From positions 37,846,443-37,910,442 of the forward strand of contig NC_083571.1 of the NCBI RefSeq assembly GCF_027579695.1: DNA of 64,000 nt. Direction: 5' to 3'. The notes under the pieces were generated by a model, which worked only from the letters and a program-made list of their open reading frames with translations, did not search any database and was not told the DNA's origin. Both the position numbers and the translations under genes were made by a program. This stretch comes from Neoarius graeffei (Eukaryota > Chordata > Actinopteri > Siluriformes > Ariidae). Position 1 is the stretch's first letter. Every line of letters begins with the position of its first letter. This document shows positions 40,677 through 53,265 of this stretch, one piece after another.

Positions 40677-42271
40677 CAGTGCCTTGCAAAAGTATTCATA
40701 CCCCTTGAACTTTTTCACATTTTTCCACCTTACAACCACGAACTTAAAAGTTTTTTTATTGAGATTTCATGTGATAGACCAACACAGAGTAGCACATAAT
40801 TATGAAGTGAAACGAAAATGATAAATGGTCTTCAAAATTTTAAACAAATAAAAATCTGAAAAATGTGATGTGTATTAGTATTCAGCCCCCCTGCGTCAGT
40901 ACTTTGTAGAGCCACCTTTTGTTGCAATTACAGCTGCAAATCTTTTGTGGTATGTCTCTACTAGCTTTGCACATGTAGACACTGAAATTTTTGCCCATTC
41001 TTCTTTGCAAAATAGCTCAAGCTCAGCCAGATTGGATGGAGAGCGTCTGCGAACAGCAATTTTCAAGTCTTGCCACAGATGCTCAATGGGATTTAGGTCT
41101 GGACTTTGACTGGGCCATTCTAACACATGAATATTCTTTGATCTAAACCATTCCATTGTAGCTCTGGCTGTATGTTTAGGGTCATTGTCTTGCTGGAAGG
41201 TGAATCTCCTTCCCAGTCTCAAGTCTTTTGCAGCCTCCAACAGGTTTTCTTCCAGGATTGCTCTGTATTTAGCTCCATCCATCTTCCCATCAACTCTGAC
41301 CAGCTTCCCTGTCCCTGCTGAAGAAAAGCATCCCCATAGCATGATGCTGCCACCACCATGTTTCACAGTGGGGATGGTGTGTGCAGGGTGATGAGCAGTG
41401 TTAGTTTTCCGCCACACATAGCGCTTTGCAATTAGGCCAAAAAGTTCAACTTTGGTCTCATCTGACCAAAGCACCTTCTTCCACATGTTTGCTGTGTCCC
41501 CTACATGGCTTCTTATGCCTGTCTTTCAACAATGGCTTTCTTCTTGCCACTCTTCCAAAAAGGCCAGATTTGTGGAGTGTACGACTTATAGTTGTCCTGT
41601 GCACAGATTCTCCCACCTGAGCTGTGGATTTCTGCAGCTCCTCCAGATTGATCATGGGCCTCTTGGTTGCTTCTCTGACCAGTGCTCTCCTTGCTCGCTC
41701 TGTCAGTTTAGGTGGACGGCCATGTCTTGGTAGGTTTGCAGTTGTGCAATACTTTTTCCATTTTTGAATGATGGATTGAACAGTGCTTCTTGAGATGTTC
41801 AGAGCTTGGGATAGTTTTTTATAACCTAACCCTGCTTTAAACTTCTCCAGAACTTTATCCCTGACCTGTCTGGTGAGTTCTCTGGTCTTTCTGATGCTGT
41901 TTGTTCTTCAGTATTCTCTAACAAACCACTGAGGCCTTCACAGAACAAGTGTATTTATGCTGAGAGTAAATTACACACAGTGGGACTCTATTAACTAATT
42001 AGATGACTTCTGAAGGCAATTGATTGCACTGGATTGTATTTAGAGGTATCAGAGTACAGGGGGCTGAATACTAATGCACACCACATTTTTCAGATTTTTA
42101 TTTGTTTAAAATTTTGAAGACGATTTATCATTTTCGTTTCACTTCATAATTATGTGCTACTCTGTGTTGGTCTATCACATGAAATCTCAATAAAAAACTT
42201 TTAAGTTCGTGGTTGTAAGGTGGAAAAATGTGAAAAAGTTCAAGGGGTATGAATACTTTTGCAAGGCACAG
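40677..42271 (-). mobile_element. Tc1-like transposon, nearly intact
   Basis: Ends CAGTGCCTTGCAAAAGTATT and its complement, with an internal inverted region of over 150 bp at each side. TA precedes it at 40675-40676. The right end is altered (ggcacag) because a LINE has inserted there; the last bases ctg and TA appear at about 45297-45301. Confidence 0.9.
40896..41910 (-). pseudogene. Tc1 transposase (DD34E), one frameshift
   Basis: N-terminal HTH region: ELTRQVRDKVLEKFKAGLGY, NISRSTVQSIIQKW, LPRHGRPPKL, then TTISRTLHKSGLFGRVARRK. After a frameshift near 41480 the catalytic part reads VLWSDETKVELFG (D), GGGSIMLWGCFS, FQQDNDPKHTA (D) and SPDLNPIEHLW (E), ending GGSTKY. All three catalytic residues are kept. 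Single-base damage appears to be the main lesion; the start codon region is also unclear. Confidence 0.87.
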
Positions 42272-45200
42272 TTACAGTTTATTTTCTCTGTTGTTGACCT
42301 CGTTAACGAAGAGCCAGAGTGAATTGCTGGTGGATCACTCTGCTGAACTCCTTTTTGGACTGTGTCAATCTCTTTGCCTGGTCCACTGATGTTCCCAACA
42401 ACCGTCCGATCTTTATCCATGGATCCTTGTAATATCTCCTACTCGGCTTCGCAAATAGGACCTTCTTTGTGATTGCAGTGTTGTCAGCTCTACATATATG
42501 TGCAATGTACTTCATGATATTCTGGATTTCATCATTTGTGTAGACAAAGCTGTAAACTTCTTCTGAATCTTCTGATGCTTTCTTTCTTTTCCACCCTCCT
42601 TTTACCATGCTCCGTAGTATCTGGTGCTAACAAACTTCGTCCATTTAGTTGTTGTTCGTTAGGAAACCATGCTTGTGTACCATAAATTAACCGCGATCTA
42701 ACACACACTTCCAGGATTTTCCGTCTTGTGCACAGGTTGACATTGTTGTCCGTTAAGACAGTGCAAAGCTCATTGAATTTTGCATTTGCCCTGGTCACAC
42801 GAATTTCAGTGAAACATCCCTTTTCCTCAGTTGTTATCATTTGCCCTAGGTACATGAATTCTCTGACATTTTCCACGACTTGACTGTTAATGCTGAATAG
42901 TGTTGGCTGTTTTGCAAGATCGTCATCACTAAATACCTGTGTTTTGGTCTTCTTGAATGAAATTTGAAGCCCAAATTGTTGGCACACATTATCTATTATG
43001 GTGAGAAGTTGCTGTGCCTCACTCGTTGTTTTACAGAAAAGAGCAGCATCATCTGCATAAAGTATCCACCTCATTATCTCCACTCCACGCATTCTTCCAC
43101 CACTTCACTGCTCCCTGTTGGTGCACATATACGGGATATTGAATTCGAGATTGATACCCCAGCCATCAGGAAAGGCTTTGTCAATTTCATAGGTGGCCAC
43201 TTTCAGAACATAGTCAAAGTAGTAGTTGAACAAGCATGGAGATTCTTGTCCACCTTGTCTACATCCTATGAGCACATCAAACTTTTCTTTCATTCCCTGT
43301 ATCGACGTGGTGGTACCTTCATATAATTTTTGTAGTATGGCTACCAAATGAGTGGCTCCTGTTCGTATCTGCAGTACTCGGAAAAGAAAATTACATGGTA
43401 TATGGTCATATGCTGCACTAAGATCAACATACCCTATGATCAGGGGTCCTCCATATTTCTCAATCACTGTCTTTACAGTGAAGATTCCATCTGACGTAGA
43501 TTGATTGTGACGAAATCCATACTGACACTCACTGATGTGTGTTTCATATGCACCTTATAATCTGTTAATAATAATTTTTGCAAGGATACGGCTCATATTT
43601 GCTCCAATAGATAATCCACGATAGTTCGCTGCTATGCTCTTCTTGCCTTTTTTATAGAGACAGGTGATGCTGGAGTGTAGCCATGAGTTTGGGACCTGAA
43701 CACAAGTCCAGATCAATTTTATCAACGTCAGGATCATGCTCACCAAGTTCTTACTTTCATTGTATTTCAGTCCCTCCGTTTTCAGGTTATCAGTCCCAGC
43801 ACTTTTGTTGTTCTTAAAACTCTTCAAAACCCTTATTTCCTGTTCATCAGGAGGATCTTTGTTGATATATACTACTTCATCCCTCAGATGTGGGTACTCA
43901 TCTGGGTTTGCAAGCTCAGGTGGGAGTGGTAATTGTCATGCCTTGAAATTATCTTCAAAGTGTATCTTCAGTTTTTCATTTGATATCAATAACTTGGATT
44001 TAGTACAAAGTACTTTTTTGCAATTGCAAATTCTCTCTCAACCATCCTTGCTTCTGCTGCTGTGTTGATGTTCTCCACCATTTCCTTGTAATAATTATTC
44101 TTCAACTCTCTTCTTTGCTTCTTGATCGTTTTCTGAAGCTTTCTCATATCATCATGTTTAGTACAATTTCGTAAACTTCTCATCTGTTGTTGAAGGATCA
44201 TATCTTCCCAAGGTTCTTTCTTCATTACTGGATCAATTTTCGGGCAAACCTCATCAACTTTTTTGATTACCGTTGTTACTATTCGCTCATTCAGCTCGTT
44301 ACATTCAAGTCCCTGGAATGCTCTATCCAGTGTCTCTGTTAATCTTTGTTGGATATCTAGATTGATCCTTACTGCCTGCAAATCAACCAGTGGCTTTTTA
44401 TTACGTGTACATCTTGTTCAATTGGTGATGTAATTCTCGTTTTGTACTTGGGAATTCAATATTCATCACTAGTAACCGATGATCAGTATCAAATAAGGAT
44501 GAGGGTCCAATATACACTCGACAAGAATGGACAAATCTTGAAACCCACTTGGTGGTGCATATGTAATCCACTCTTTTCCATTTCCCAGTTCGAGCATGTC
44601 GCCATGTTTCACGGTGGATTCTCTTTGTTCTTAAAATCGTGTGCATGATTTTCATCTGATTCTTTAAACACCACATCAATAAGTGTTCCCCATTATCATT
44701 AGTTTCAACTCTATCTGAGTTATGTCCAATAATAGAGTTCCATGTGTCTGTCTCTTTACTGCGTGAAGATATTGTAGCATTGAAATTGCCGAGTATTATT
44801 GATTTATATTTCGGATTATCATCTAGGTCAACCTTTGCTTTGCTTAGAGCTGAGTAGAATACAGATTTAGCTGTAACTGATTTGGTAGAATCTGTTGGAG
44901 CGTACACATCCAATACTGCCATTCTCATGCCTTTAACCTTTATGGTAGCAGATATTATCCTTGCTGGTAGGTGTTCCTGGTAACTTTTAATTTTCACATG
45001 TGGTGCTAAGAGTATGCCCACTCCATATTCATGTTTTTGTTTAAGTCCACTCCATACAAGTTTCCATCCCTTCAGAGAAGCATCGTCAAATATCAACAAT
45101 CCAGAGGATGTATGTCTTACTTCTTGCATTGCTAAAATGTCAAGACCAAGATCACTTGCTGTCTTCACTATTGTTACTAACTTTATATCATCTTGTAAGG

Positions 45201-45296
45201 TCCTCACATTAATGGTTGCGATTCTAATGTTGTTACATCGAGTAGGGGGCTTTATATTGACCTTGTTGTTTGCAGTCTTCGTATGAGTTCTTGTAC
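42272..45296 (-). mobile_element. RTE-like LINE inserted at the end of the Tc1 element
   Basis: On the minus strand an AP endonuclease at 45237-44401 (INVRTLQDD, AMQEVRH, YGVGILL, VLDVYAPTDS, LGNFNATI, DYICTTKW and DTDHRLLVM) is followed by a linker (44381-43986). RT pieces lie at 43827-43555 (NNKSAGTDN, NYRGLSI), 43467-43105 (YVDLSAAYDHI, GCRQGGQESPCLF) and 43092-42532 (YADDAALF, EFMYLGQMI). Frames are broken between pieces. The family is RTE-like by these motifs, tentatively. Confidence 0.75.
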
Positions 45297-45301
45297 CTGT
45301 A

Positions 45302-45975
45302 TGTTAGAGGAAGGTTAAATAAACATTAGAGAAGTTTTGGATGAAGGTTAGGTAAATATAACCCTCTCTGATGTGCTGAAGCCTCCCTACACATCCAGGT
45401 ACTCTGCATTGTTTTATTGTTGTGATGGGGTGATGAGTGGGGAGAGAATGAAGCACCGGAGACGGGGGTTCTGGATTGTGGCTGAGACTTGTCGACACTT
45501 TATTGGCTGCTGGCTCCACCACCCTTTCAGATCAATATACAAAAACATTTTTTCCCTATAGAAATGATATTCATGTGTTAAAATGAATGAATGAATCTAC
45601 TGTGTCAAAATCATACTCCAAGACTGAAAATAACACATTATGTCACATGCACATTAACTAAGGCATTCAAAATATATGACGTGGTGAGAAAATAACTTAA
45701 ATGACATAAAACAACTGATTAAAAGAATATTTCACCCCACACTATTCCCGTGGAATGTGCACTCGACTCGCGGCACAGCAAGCTAGCCAACCTTACTGCC
45801 AACTTTCATGAAGATATTAATGTGTTTGCTTCTCAAACCCATGCTGAATTGTAGATAACCAGCTTAATTAACACTTCTGATGAACAGATTAGAGGGCCGA
45901 TTTTTAGTTCAATTATTTTAAAGGAGATACGCAGAACCATGGCCTCACTTTTTGTTTATAAATGCCTTGAGTGAA
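45302..45975. other. Intron 4 remainder of copy 2
   Basis: Matches 28660-28945 and 29320-29470 of the complete gene and 55740-56400 inverted in copy 3. Homology ends near 45970. Confidence 0.7.
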
Positions 45976-47377
45976 TATTGTAACAATAAACAGGACACAG
46001 TTTATTCCAAAGGTACCATTTATTGAAATAACTGACATGAATGAGCAAACTAAAACTGATCAGATATAGCAACAATAGCAGCCAAGGAATAATTCAATAT
46101 AAATGGTGATACAATATATACAAATAAGAATCAGTAGTGTATATGATAATTAAGGCACTAATGGTGATCAGAAGTAATAAGCTATAGCCAGTGTTACAGT
46201 GTAGGGGTGAGTGGATGTTAAAATGTGATAGGTAAATCACGTGTTTATATGTGTGTGTGTGTGTGTGTGTGTATGAGTAGAGGTGTGTGTGTGTGAGAGA
46301 GAGTGTGTGTGGGTGTGTGAGCATGTGTATGGAATGCGAATGGAATGCGAATTCCGTACCAGCCGCGCCTAGAAGGGGGATGGTCGACGGAGGGAGTTAA
46401 AAAGAGAGAGAGAGAGAGAGAGAGAGTATGCTTGATCTAATTAAACACAGATAGTAAATAAAGTAAATCAAACAACACACGGCCTAAGACCGACTTTCAT
46501 GCGAATCAAAATGCATACATTTAAACAATAAATGAATTCAAATGAACAACACTCTTCACATTAACTAGTCACAACTAAGACTAACAATTGCCCAGATGCC
46601 AGCCTTACTCGAGATCGTTCTTGTTAGTGATTGAAGTGCTTTCTCCATATCCGAAGACAGCGCGGGGCGCAGATCTAGGGAGAAAGCAGTTGTTCCTTTC
46701 ACTTTTAGCTCATCAGCTGAAGATACTCAGTGTGCCATTGGTCATCCAATGATCTGGAAGGAATCTTGTTTATAGTTCGTCGACGTTGAGAAAGGGAAAA
46801 GGGATCTGGTCATCTTTTCTCTTTGAAATACTGCGTGGGCTGCAGTCACTAACCGGTTCAGTTATTATTACAACTCTGCGAAGGTCAAATACATTGAACT
46901 TTGGCTAAAGGTCTGGTATCAATAGCTCATTCTTGTCCTTCATTCTTGTCCTTCTGTAGTACAATGCATCAGCTTCTCTGTGTTGCTCTGCTTCCAACTC
47001 CTCATTTAAATATTCTGGCAGAATTTTCAGTTAATGTTTTTTGCTAATTATTTACCTAACCTACAGAGGTAAGGGTGGAATGAATGAAAAACTTCTATTT
47101 TACTTCTTGTGAAATATATGTATTATTGTGTGGGTCTGTAATAACTCAAAAATAACTAATCTGTTGGGTGATCATGTCACTTTAAGGAATCAGTATCAAT
47201 ATTGAATGAGTATACTTTTATATTTTAACAGCCCAAAGTATATCACTTGTTTTGTACAAGGCATATTATATCCATCTACAAGAATAATAAAAGTGTGCTC
47301 CTTTAAATGCAAATTTAATCAAGTTGTTCAAAACATTATATATCTTGTGTATTGTCATTATAGAAAACCCTTTTTAG
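45976..47377. other. Unassigned region with microsatellites
   Basis: Contains (GT)n at 46251-46330 and (GA)n at 46399-46427. Between 46430 and 47200 no repeat or gene was recognised. It may hold the first exon or promoter of the BEN-domain gene. Confidence 0.4.
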
Positions 47378-49394
47378 AGAATTGGCCAGTTCCTGTAGTG
47401 CTCAAGCCAGCAATGATGGTGATACGGAGGAGACAATTACCCTGTGGTCAGAAGTCAAGAGGCTTAAAGAGGAAAAGGAGGCTTTGAGAAACAGCCTATG
47501 TATCGTCGAGGGTATGTAACTATTTATTGAATTTTGATGCTATTAAAAGTACATAATATTTTGGTGTAAAAATGTGGTATTGGTATATAAGCTATATATA
47601 CTATATAGATTTGTTTTGAATTTATACTGGACCAGATCTAGTATTCATGCTCAAAAGAAATAGGTACTAACTGCTTCACTGAAACTATAAGCATAATCAA
47701 AATCATGCATGCATATTTTTATTTTTTCACACATATTTTAATTCTTGCTGTGCACCTGGCACTAGCCACAATTATAGTTTATTTTGTATTTAATTTCTTT
47801 GTAGGTTTACCCGACATCCTTCAAAAGATGGAAGATTCGAAGAGATTGGTAGTAGCCCATTCCCCTGCTACCAGTAATGAAAGACAGGAGCCCCTTACAG
47901 AGTTCATATCAATACCACCAGTACATGTTTGAGCACAGAACACTCTCTGCTCATCACAGTCTTTGGCAGTGATGCCCACTTCATCTCGGCCTGCAACCCC
48001 ACTGAGGCAGCTGCCACAGCCCCAAGTTAGCCAGCAGAAAGTTTTTGACTACCCAGTTGATGCAAATGGTCAGGTAAGATATCATATATCTCTAAAATAT
48101 GAAAATAGTGTTGAGACTCAGTGTTTGAAAGGGAGTTTGAGAAGTACTTTCACAATTTTTTTCAGTACTATCTCACTTGAAGTTAGATTGATTGCTGAAG
48201 AATTGATAATTATTAATAGCAGCACCTAGCTGCTTGGCCTCCAGTGTGACAAGAGTGCTAACAACTGACAATTTGATTCTAAGGTCGGAAATTTCTACTC
48301 TGTGCACCTCTTTCTAGATCTCCCAATTATGATTGCATTACCGTTATGTACGCGAGTGACAAACACCAAGCCAACAGGAATATTATGTGAATTTGAATTC
48401 TTTTTCTTTTATATTTCCAGGTTGACCTTGGATTTGGGGTGTCTGTAAATGCTTCAAATTTACAGTATGTGAGCAGAGTAGATTTAAGGAAAACTACATA
48501 TACCATATGTGAAGCAGTGTTTTCCAGAAATGAGCTGGCCAATTGTAGTGTAATGGGGAAGAAGTCCAATGCCTTCAAGGATCAAACTGAAAGACCCATG
48601 TTGGATGAAAACAAAGTTTCTGCTGTCATACGTACGTATAGTTTTTTCTTTACTGACAGAAATACTATAGTTAAAAACAAGATGCAACTCTGCTGAAAAG
48701 CACTGAGAAGTCATGTCGAATGTTTCTTTGAAACTAATTTCTTGAACGACATTAGAAGGACGTGCATAATTACATTTTTCATAAAAATAAAACAAGAATG
48801 GGGCCTCAGAGGCTCTGGGGGCAACCATGCTGTGTTAAATCCATCAAAAGCCTCGAGGTTGCAAGTTCAAATTAATGCAATTCAATTCCCAATCAAACAA
48901 ATCAACTAAACAAGTGGTAGCCCTTCGTAGCCAAGGGTTATGAACATGTACCCAGTGTTTGTGGCTTTTCAAAATTAAGTGCCAAGTAATCCAGCTCGAG
49001 TTTCCCTCCAGTCTAAAATGAGATGGTCGTCTATATATGCAGATGTTTACATGGGTTTTTGAGGGTATTGCCCACAGCTTTCCTCACATAAAGGCATGAA
49101 CCAGTCTTTGTCATATAATTGAAATCTTGAGTGCCAAAATATGTCAAAAAAGTATATAACAAATCTCTATGCCCAGAAATTGCCTAGATAATACAATTTA
49201 TTTGACCAAACAAGTTAAAAAATAACAAACAGGAACGGATGACACTTACTTATAAAACTATTTCTCTTTATCTATTTTTAGACTTTAAGAGACTTCATCC
49301 AGGGAGTGAAGAAAAGATGATTAAGGAAACCATGGGTGCAAAACTCAATATTTGTCAAAAACTGGGGCGAAGAAAAATACAGAACACAACGTAA
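47378..49394 (+). pseudogene. BEN-domain gene, spliceable, one in-frame TGA
   Basis: Four exons splice in phase: 47378-47511, 47805-48073, 48421-48631 and 49282-49394 (TAA). The first has a coiled-coil stretch (LWSEVKRLKEEKEALRNSL). The second is S/P/Q-rich. The third and fourth form a BEN domain: VDLGFGVSVNASNLQYVS, LRKTTYTICEAVFSRNELAN, CSVMGKKSNAFKDQ, LDENKVSAVIR and HPGSEEKMIKETMGAKL. A TGA at 47930-47932 interrupts exon 2; the frame continues after it. AATAAA lies near 49505. BEN proteins bind DNA or chromatin. No start exon was found. Either a recent pseudogene or a gene whose damaged exon is skipped. Confidence 0.78.
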
Positions 49395-49815
49395 TTCAGA
49401 ACAATTTCACTATGTTTTATACAACCATTTCTTTCATTTTTTATCCTTTTTATATAGTTGTTTTAAAACTTTGATGAAACATTTTCTATTTTCCTGCTGA
49501 CTATAAATAAATATTGAGATTGCTTTTATCATTAAGTCCAGTCTGCATTTTTGTTTTGTGCTATTTCAATTAATTATTCTTAGTTTACTAGGGCTTCATA
49601 TTTTGGAATAAGCTACCCTCTTTAAGTTTTCTGCACAGAACTGGTTTTAGCTCTAGAAAATTGTCATTCAATTATGGACAGAAATGACTGACCAAAATGG
49701 GATTGAAAGACTCTTTGAATATGAAGCTCGAATGATCATAACCACATAATTCCCTGTAATTGTGTGATGTATGCATTACTGCCTAATTTTATATAGATAG
49801 GTAGATAGGTAGGTA
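49395..49815. other. 3' flank of the BEN gene
   Basis: AT-rich; poly-A signal region, then no feature until a short (GATA)n-like run before the SINE. Confidence 0.5.
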
Positions 49816-49819
49816 GGAG

Positions 49820-50150
49820 TGGTTAGCGCTATCGCCTCACAGCAAGAAGGTCCAGAAGGGCCTTTCTGTGTGGAGTTTGCATGTTCTCCCCGTGTCCGCG
49901 TGGGTTTCCTCCAGGTGCTCCGGTTTCCCCCACAGTCCAAAGACATGCAGGTTAGGTTAACTGGTGGCTCTAAATTGACCATAGGTGTGAATGTGAGTGT
50001 GAATGGTTGTCTGTGTCTATGTGTCAGCCCTGTGATGACCTGGCGACTTGTCCAGGGTGTACCCCGCCTTTCACCCGTAGTCAGCTGGGATAGGCTCCAG
50101 CTTGCCTGCGACCCTGTAGAACAGGATAAAGCGGCTACAGATAATGAGAT
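49820..50150 (+). mobile_element. DANA-like SINE with 5' and internal loss
   Basis: Begins at GTGGTTAGCGCTATCGCC; the B box region is deleted (aaggtccagaagggcctttc). Tail ATAATGAGATGAGA joins the LINE 3' end. Confidence 0.85.
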
Positions 50151-50152
50151 GA

Positions 50153-50406
50153 GATTAGATTCACTTTATTCATCCCACATTGGGGAAATTCACGTGTTAT
50201 AGCAGCAAGAAAATGTCAAACAGATAACAAATAAAACTGAAATAAAAATTAGACAAACAAAGGATTAAATACAAAGTGCTATTTGCATTATCTACCGTGA
50301 AAAAGTATAGAAAAATTGCCTTATTGAGAGGCTCGGAAAAATTGCACATTACAGGTAGACTCTGTGTGTGTGTATATACACACACACACACACACACATA
50401 TACATA

Positions 50407-50445
<39 letters not shown>

Positions 50446-51387
50446 CACACACACACATACACAAATTATATATAAGTATGCATAAAAATAGTTTAAGTCC
50501 TATATTATTGCACATAATTGCATCGATGAGAGATGGCAGAGGTAGTAGTGGTGATGTAGTGTAGTGCAAATATAACGACAAACAGGTTATTGTTGCTACG
50601 TTACAAGTTGTGGGTGTTATAAAGTCTGACAGCAGCAGGTATGAATGACCTGCGGTATCTCTCCTTCTTACACTGTGGGTGTAGCAGTCTACTACTAAAA
50701 GAGCTGCTTAAAGCCCCCACAGCCTCATGTAGGGGGTGAAAGGGGTTATCCATGATTGAGGTCAGCTTGGCTAACATCCTCCTCTCACCCACCACCTCAA
50801 TGGAGTCCAGAGGACAGTCCAAGACTGAGCCAGCCCTTCTGACCAGTTTAAGTTTCTTCCTGTCCCTCTCTGAACTTCCACAGCCCCAGCAGACCACAGC
50901 ATAGAAAATCGCTGATGTCACAGAGTCATAAAAAGTCCTAAGTAGTGTCCTGCACACACCAAAAGACCTCAGTCTTCTCAAGAGGTGGAGACATCTTTGG
51001 CCCTTCTTGTACAGGACATCTGTGTTGTTAGTCCAGTCCAGTTTGTTGTTAAGGTGAACACCCAGGTATTTGTACTCCTCCACGATCTCAATTTCCAAAC
51101 TCTGGATGTTCACTGGTGCAATTTGAGGAACCGTCCTTCTGAAATCGATTACCACCTCCTTTGTCTTGCTGGCGTTGATGCGCAGGTGGTTCAGTTCACA
51201 CCAGGCGACAAAATTGGTGATGACCTCTCTGTACTCCAGATCGTCCCCCTCTGACACACGTCCAACGATGGCTGTATCATCTGAGAACTTCTGGAGGTGG
51301 CAGCTGTCTGTGTTGTAGCTGAAGTCAGATGTGTAAAGTGTAAAGAGGAAAGGAGAGAGCACTGTACCCTGTGGAGCCCCTGTGCTG

Positions 51388-51393
<6 letters not shown>
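50153..51393 (-). mobile_element. 5'-truncated Rex1/CR1-type LINE
   Basis: On the minus strand the RT begins at GAPQGTVLSPFLFTLYTSD, then LQKFSDDTAIVG, NASKTKEVVIDF and YKYLGVHL, through a C-terminal PLHEAVGAL and RYRRSFIPAAVRLYN to a stop at 50601. The 3'UTR ends TTCCCCAATGTGGGATGAATAAAGTG, a common fish LINE tail. The open part of about 265 residues has no stop. The 5' truncation is at the (TA)n tract. Confidence 0.82.
50365..50462. repeat. (TG)n/(CA)n/(TA)n microsatellites
   Basis: Alternating GT, CA and TA tracts in the LINE 3'UTR; open frames of repeated I-Y or H-T here are artefacts. Confidence 0.9.
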
Positions 51394-51466
<73 letters not shown>

Positions 51467-51468
51467 TA
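51393..51468. repeat. (TA)n then (CA)n microsatellite
   Basis: About 30 TA units followed by CA, at the truncated edge of the LINE. Confidence 0.92.
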
Positions 51469-53096
51469 CAGTGGTCGAAATACTTTTTTCCAGTGTTCTG
51501 CAATATTGCAGAATGTCAAAATTTTGTTCTGCAATTTGGAAATATTTTCTGCAAATACACAAGCCTCCATACTACACCCTTCTCAACCTAATGATGCCTT
51601 TAATTACATCATATCTAGCTTTACAACTCATAGCATTACTGTAATTCTTTGTTCTCTCACTCTATTTTTAATTTCAGTCTTCACAGATCCTTCTCTGCAG
51701 CAAAGTTATCATTCCATGATACCTCCACAGGTATTTCATCCCCCTTGCCCTGACACTACGGGCTACTAATTCATAAATGTACTAGTTATCACGCCCACAC
51801 ATTATCCTTCCACACAACATACTAATAAAGGGATCACCACAATAAAAAATAGAACACAACTGTTCTTCAAGAAACAAAACATTCATTTTTATGTTACACA
51901 TCATGTTGCATTTTGTCAAGATTAAGTTTATAGCTTGAACAATAGATTGTTACCCAAAATGTACTTCATTCATAGTGTTTGCATCTGCAACCTGTAGTTT
52001 TAAATTGAAAGCAAGGTTTCAATTCTACACTCTGTTACATCTTACGATGATGCAAAGAATTGATGCCATTAAGGAATAAAACCCAACTGGCAAATGGAAA
52101 GACGTTTGGGTTCATTGTGTTTGCCTGGCTTCTAAAGTGCAAGGTCATGAACTGAACTGAGAACTACTGCAGGGGCTTCACTGCTTTAAACTAACAACAG
52201 AGAACTGGGTACAAACTAATCATGGCAGAACTGAGAGCTACAGAACTGAACCTATGAGCTTTGTCTTACAGGGCAACTGTTTTACTTTGTGCTAGTCTGC
52301 ACCACAGGCAAGACAGCACTAGTAAAAAAAAAAAAAAAAAAATAGAATATGTACACAAAACATGTATTAGTGTAGCTTGGTATGAGAAAACAAAATATTC
52401 AAAAGTATCTATGAATAAAGGTAAAATACTGTTGCTGTCTTCAAAAGGGATACAATATCACTATAATTTTGCATGATTCAACAATACAATATATACAAAC
52501 CTATACAATTTACCAATATATATGTATGCAACTATAACAGCAACCATCTTCATTTTTGTCCCCCTCGCGGACCCGTGATCTGTCGCTGTTGTTGTTGGAG
52601 TCACACTGGCTGCCGGTTTTGCCGAGATACGACAAAATCATCCTTGTTTTCTTGGCGTTTTTTTCGGACTCCTGCCCCGAAGAAACAATCCTCTTCTTGG
52701 GAGCCATGTTTGTTGTGCCGCATTGAATTCTGGGAGATGCATGGCGGAAACTGCCGAACACTGCCAAGGTAGTTGTCGGGTCCTCCCGGCAGGTATTAAA
52801 AGTGACGAAAGCTTACATCAGAAAATGGCAACTGCTCTTATTTGGTTATCGTCGCCTTTCATCAGTATTACGTAAATATTGCTCAACTTTGACCTGGAAA
52901 ACGCCGTCAGGTTCGCGCGGCGCAGGTTTCAGTTTATTTACAGCGCCGCTAGTTTGCTAAATTGAGAACCATTGTATCCCGACCCTGATTTTTTCATTCT
53001 GCAAAATTGCAGGTTGTTTAATTTTTCTTCTGCTATCTTGAAAATCATTCTGCAAAATGCAGACAGCAGACGGGTATTTCGAACATAAACACACTG
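51469..53096. mobile_element. Possible DNA transposon, family unassigned
   Basis: The left end CAGTGGTCGAAATAC and the right end GTATTTCGAACA...CACTG are partly inverted. Subterminal CTGCAATATTGCAGAAT and ATTCTGCAAAATTGCAG segments recur. A minus-strand frame at 52707-52510 starts MAPKKRIVSSGQESEKNAKK and could be a short first exon. No catalytic domain seen and no target duplication confirmed. Confidence 0.45.
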
Positions 53097-53208
53097 CAAG
53101 TATTTACTAGTATGTGTATAACGAGGTGACAAATTTTAGGGACTGATCAACAGTGCAGCTTGCATGGAAGAATGCCAAAAGATTAATGTGTTAATTAATT
53201 AACTAACA

Positions 53209-53209
53209 C

Positions 53210-53262
<53 letters not shown>
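53209..53262. repeat. (TTAG)n microsatellite at the copy 3 breakpoint
   Basis: About 13 TTAG units lying exactly where homology with the complete intelectin gene begins. Confidence 0.88.

Positions 53263-53265
<3 letters not shown>

Noticed and set aside
51297-51769. Open frames of repeated Ile-Tyr residues on both strands
   Set aside because: They are translations of the (TA)n microsatellite.
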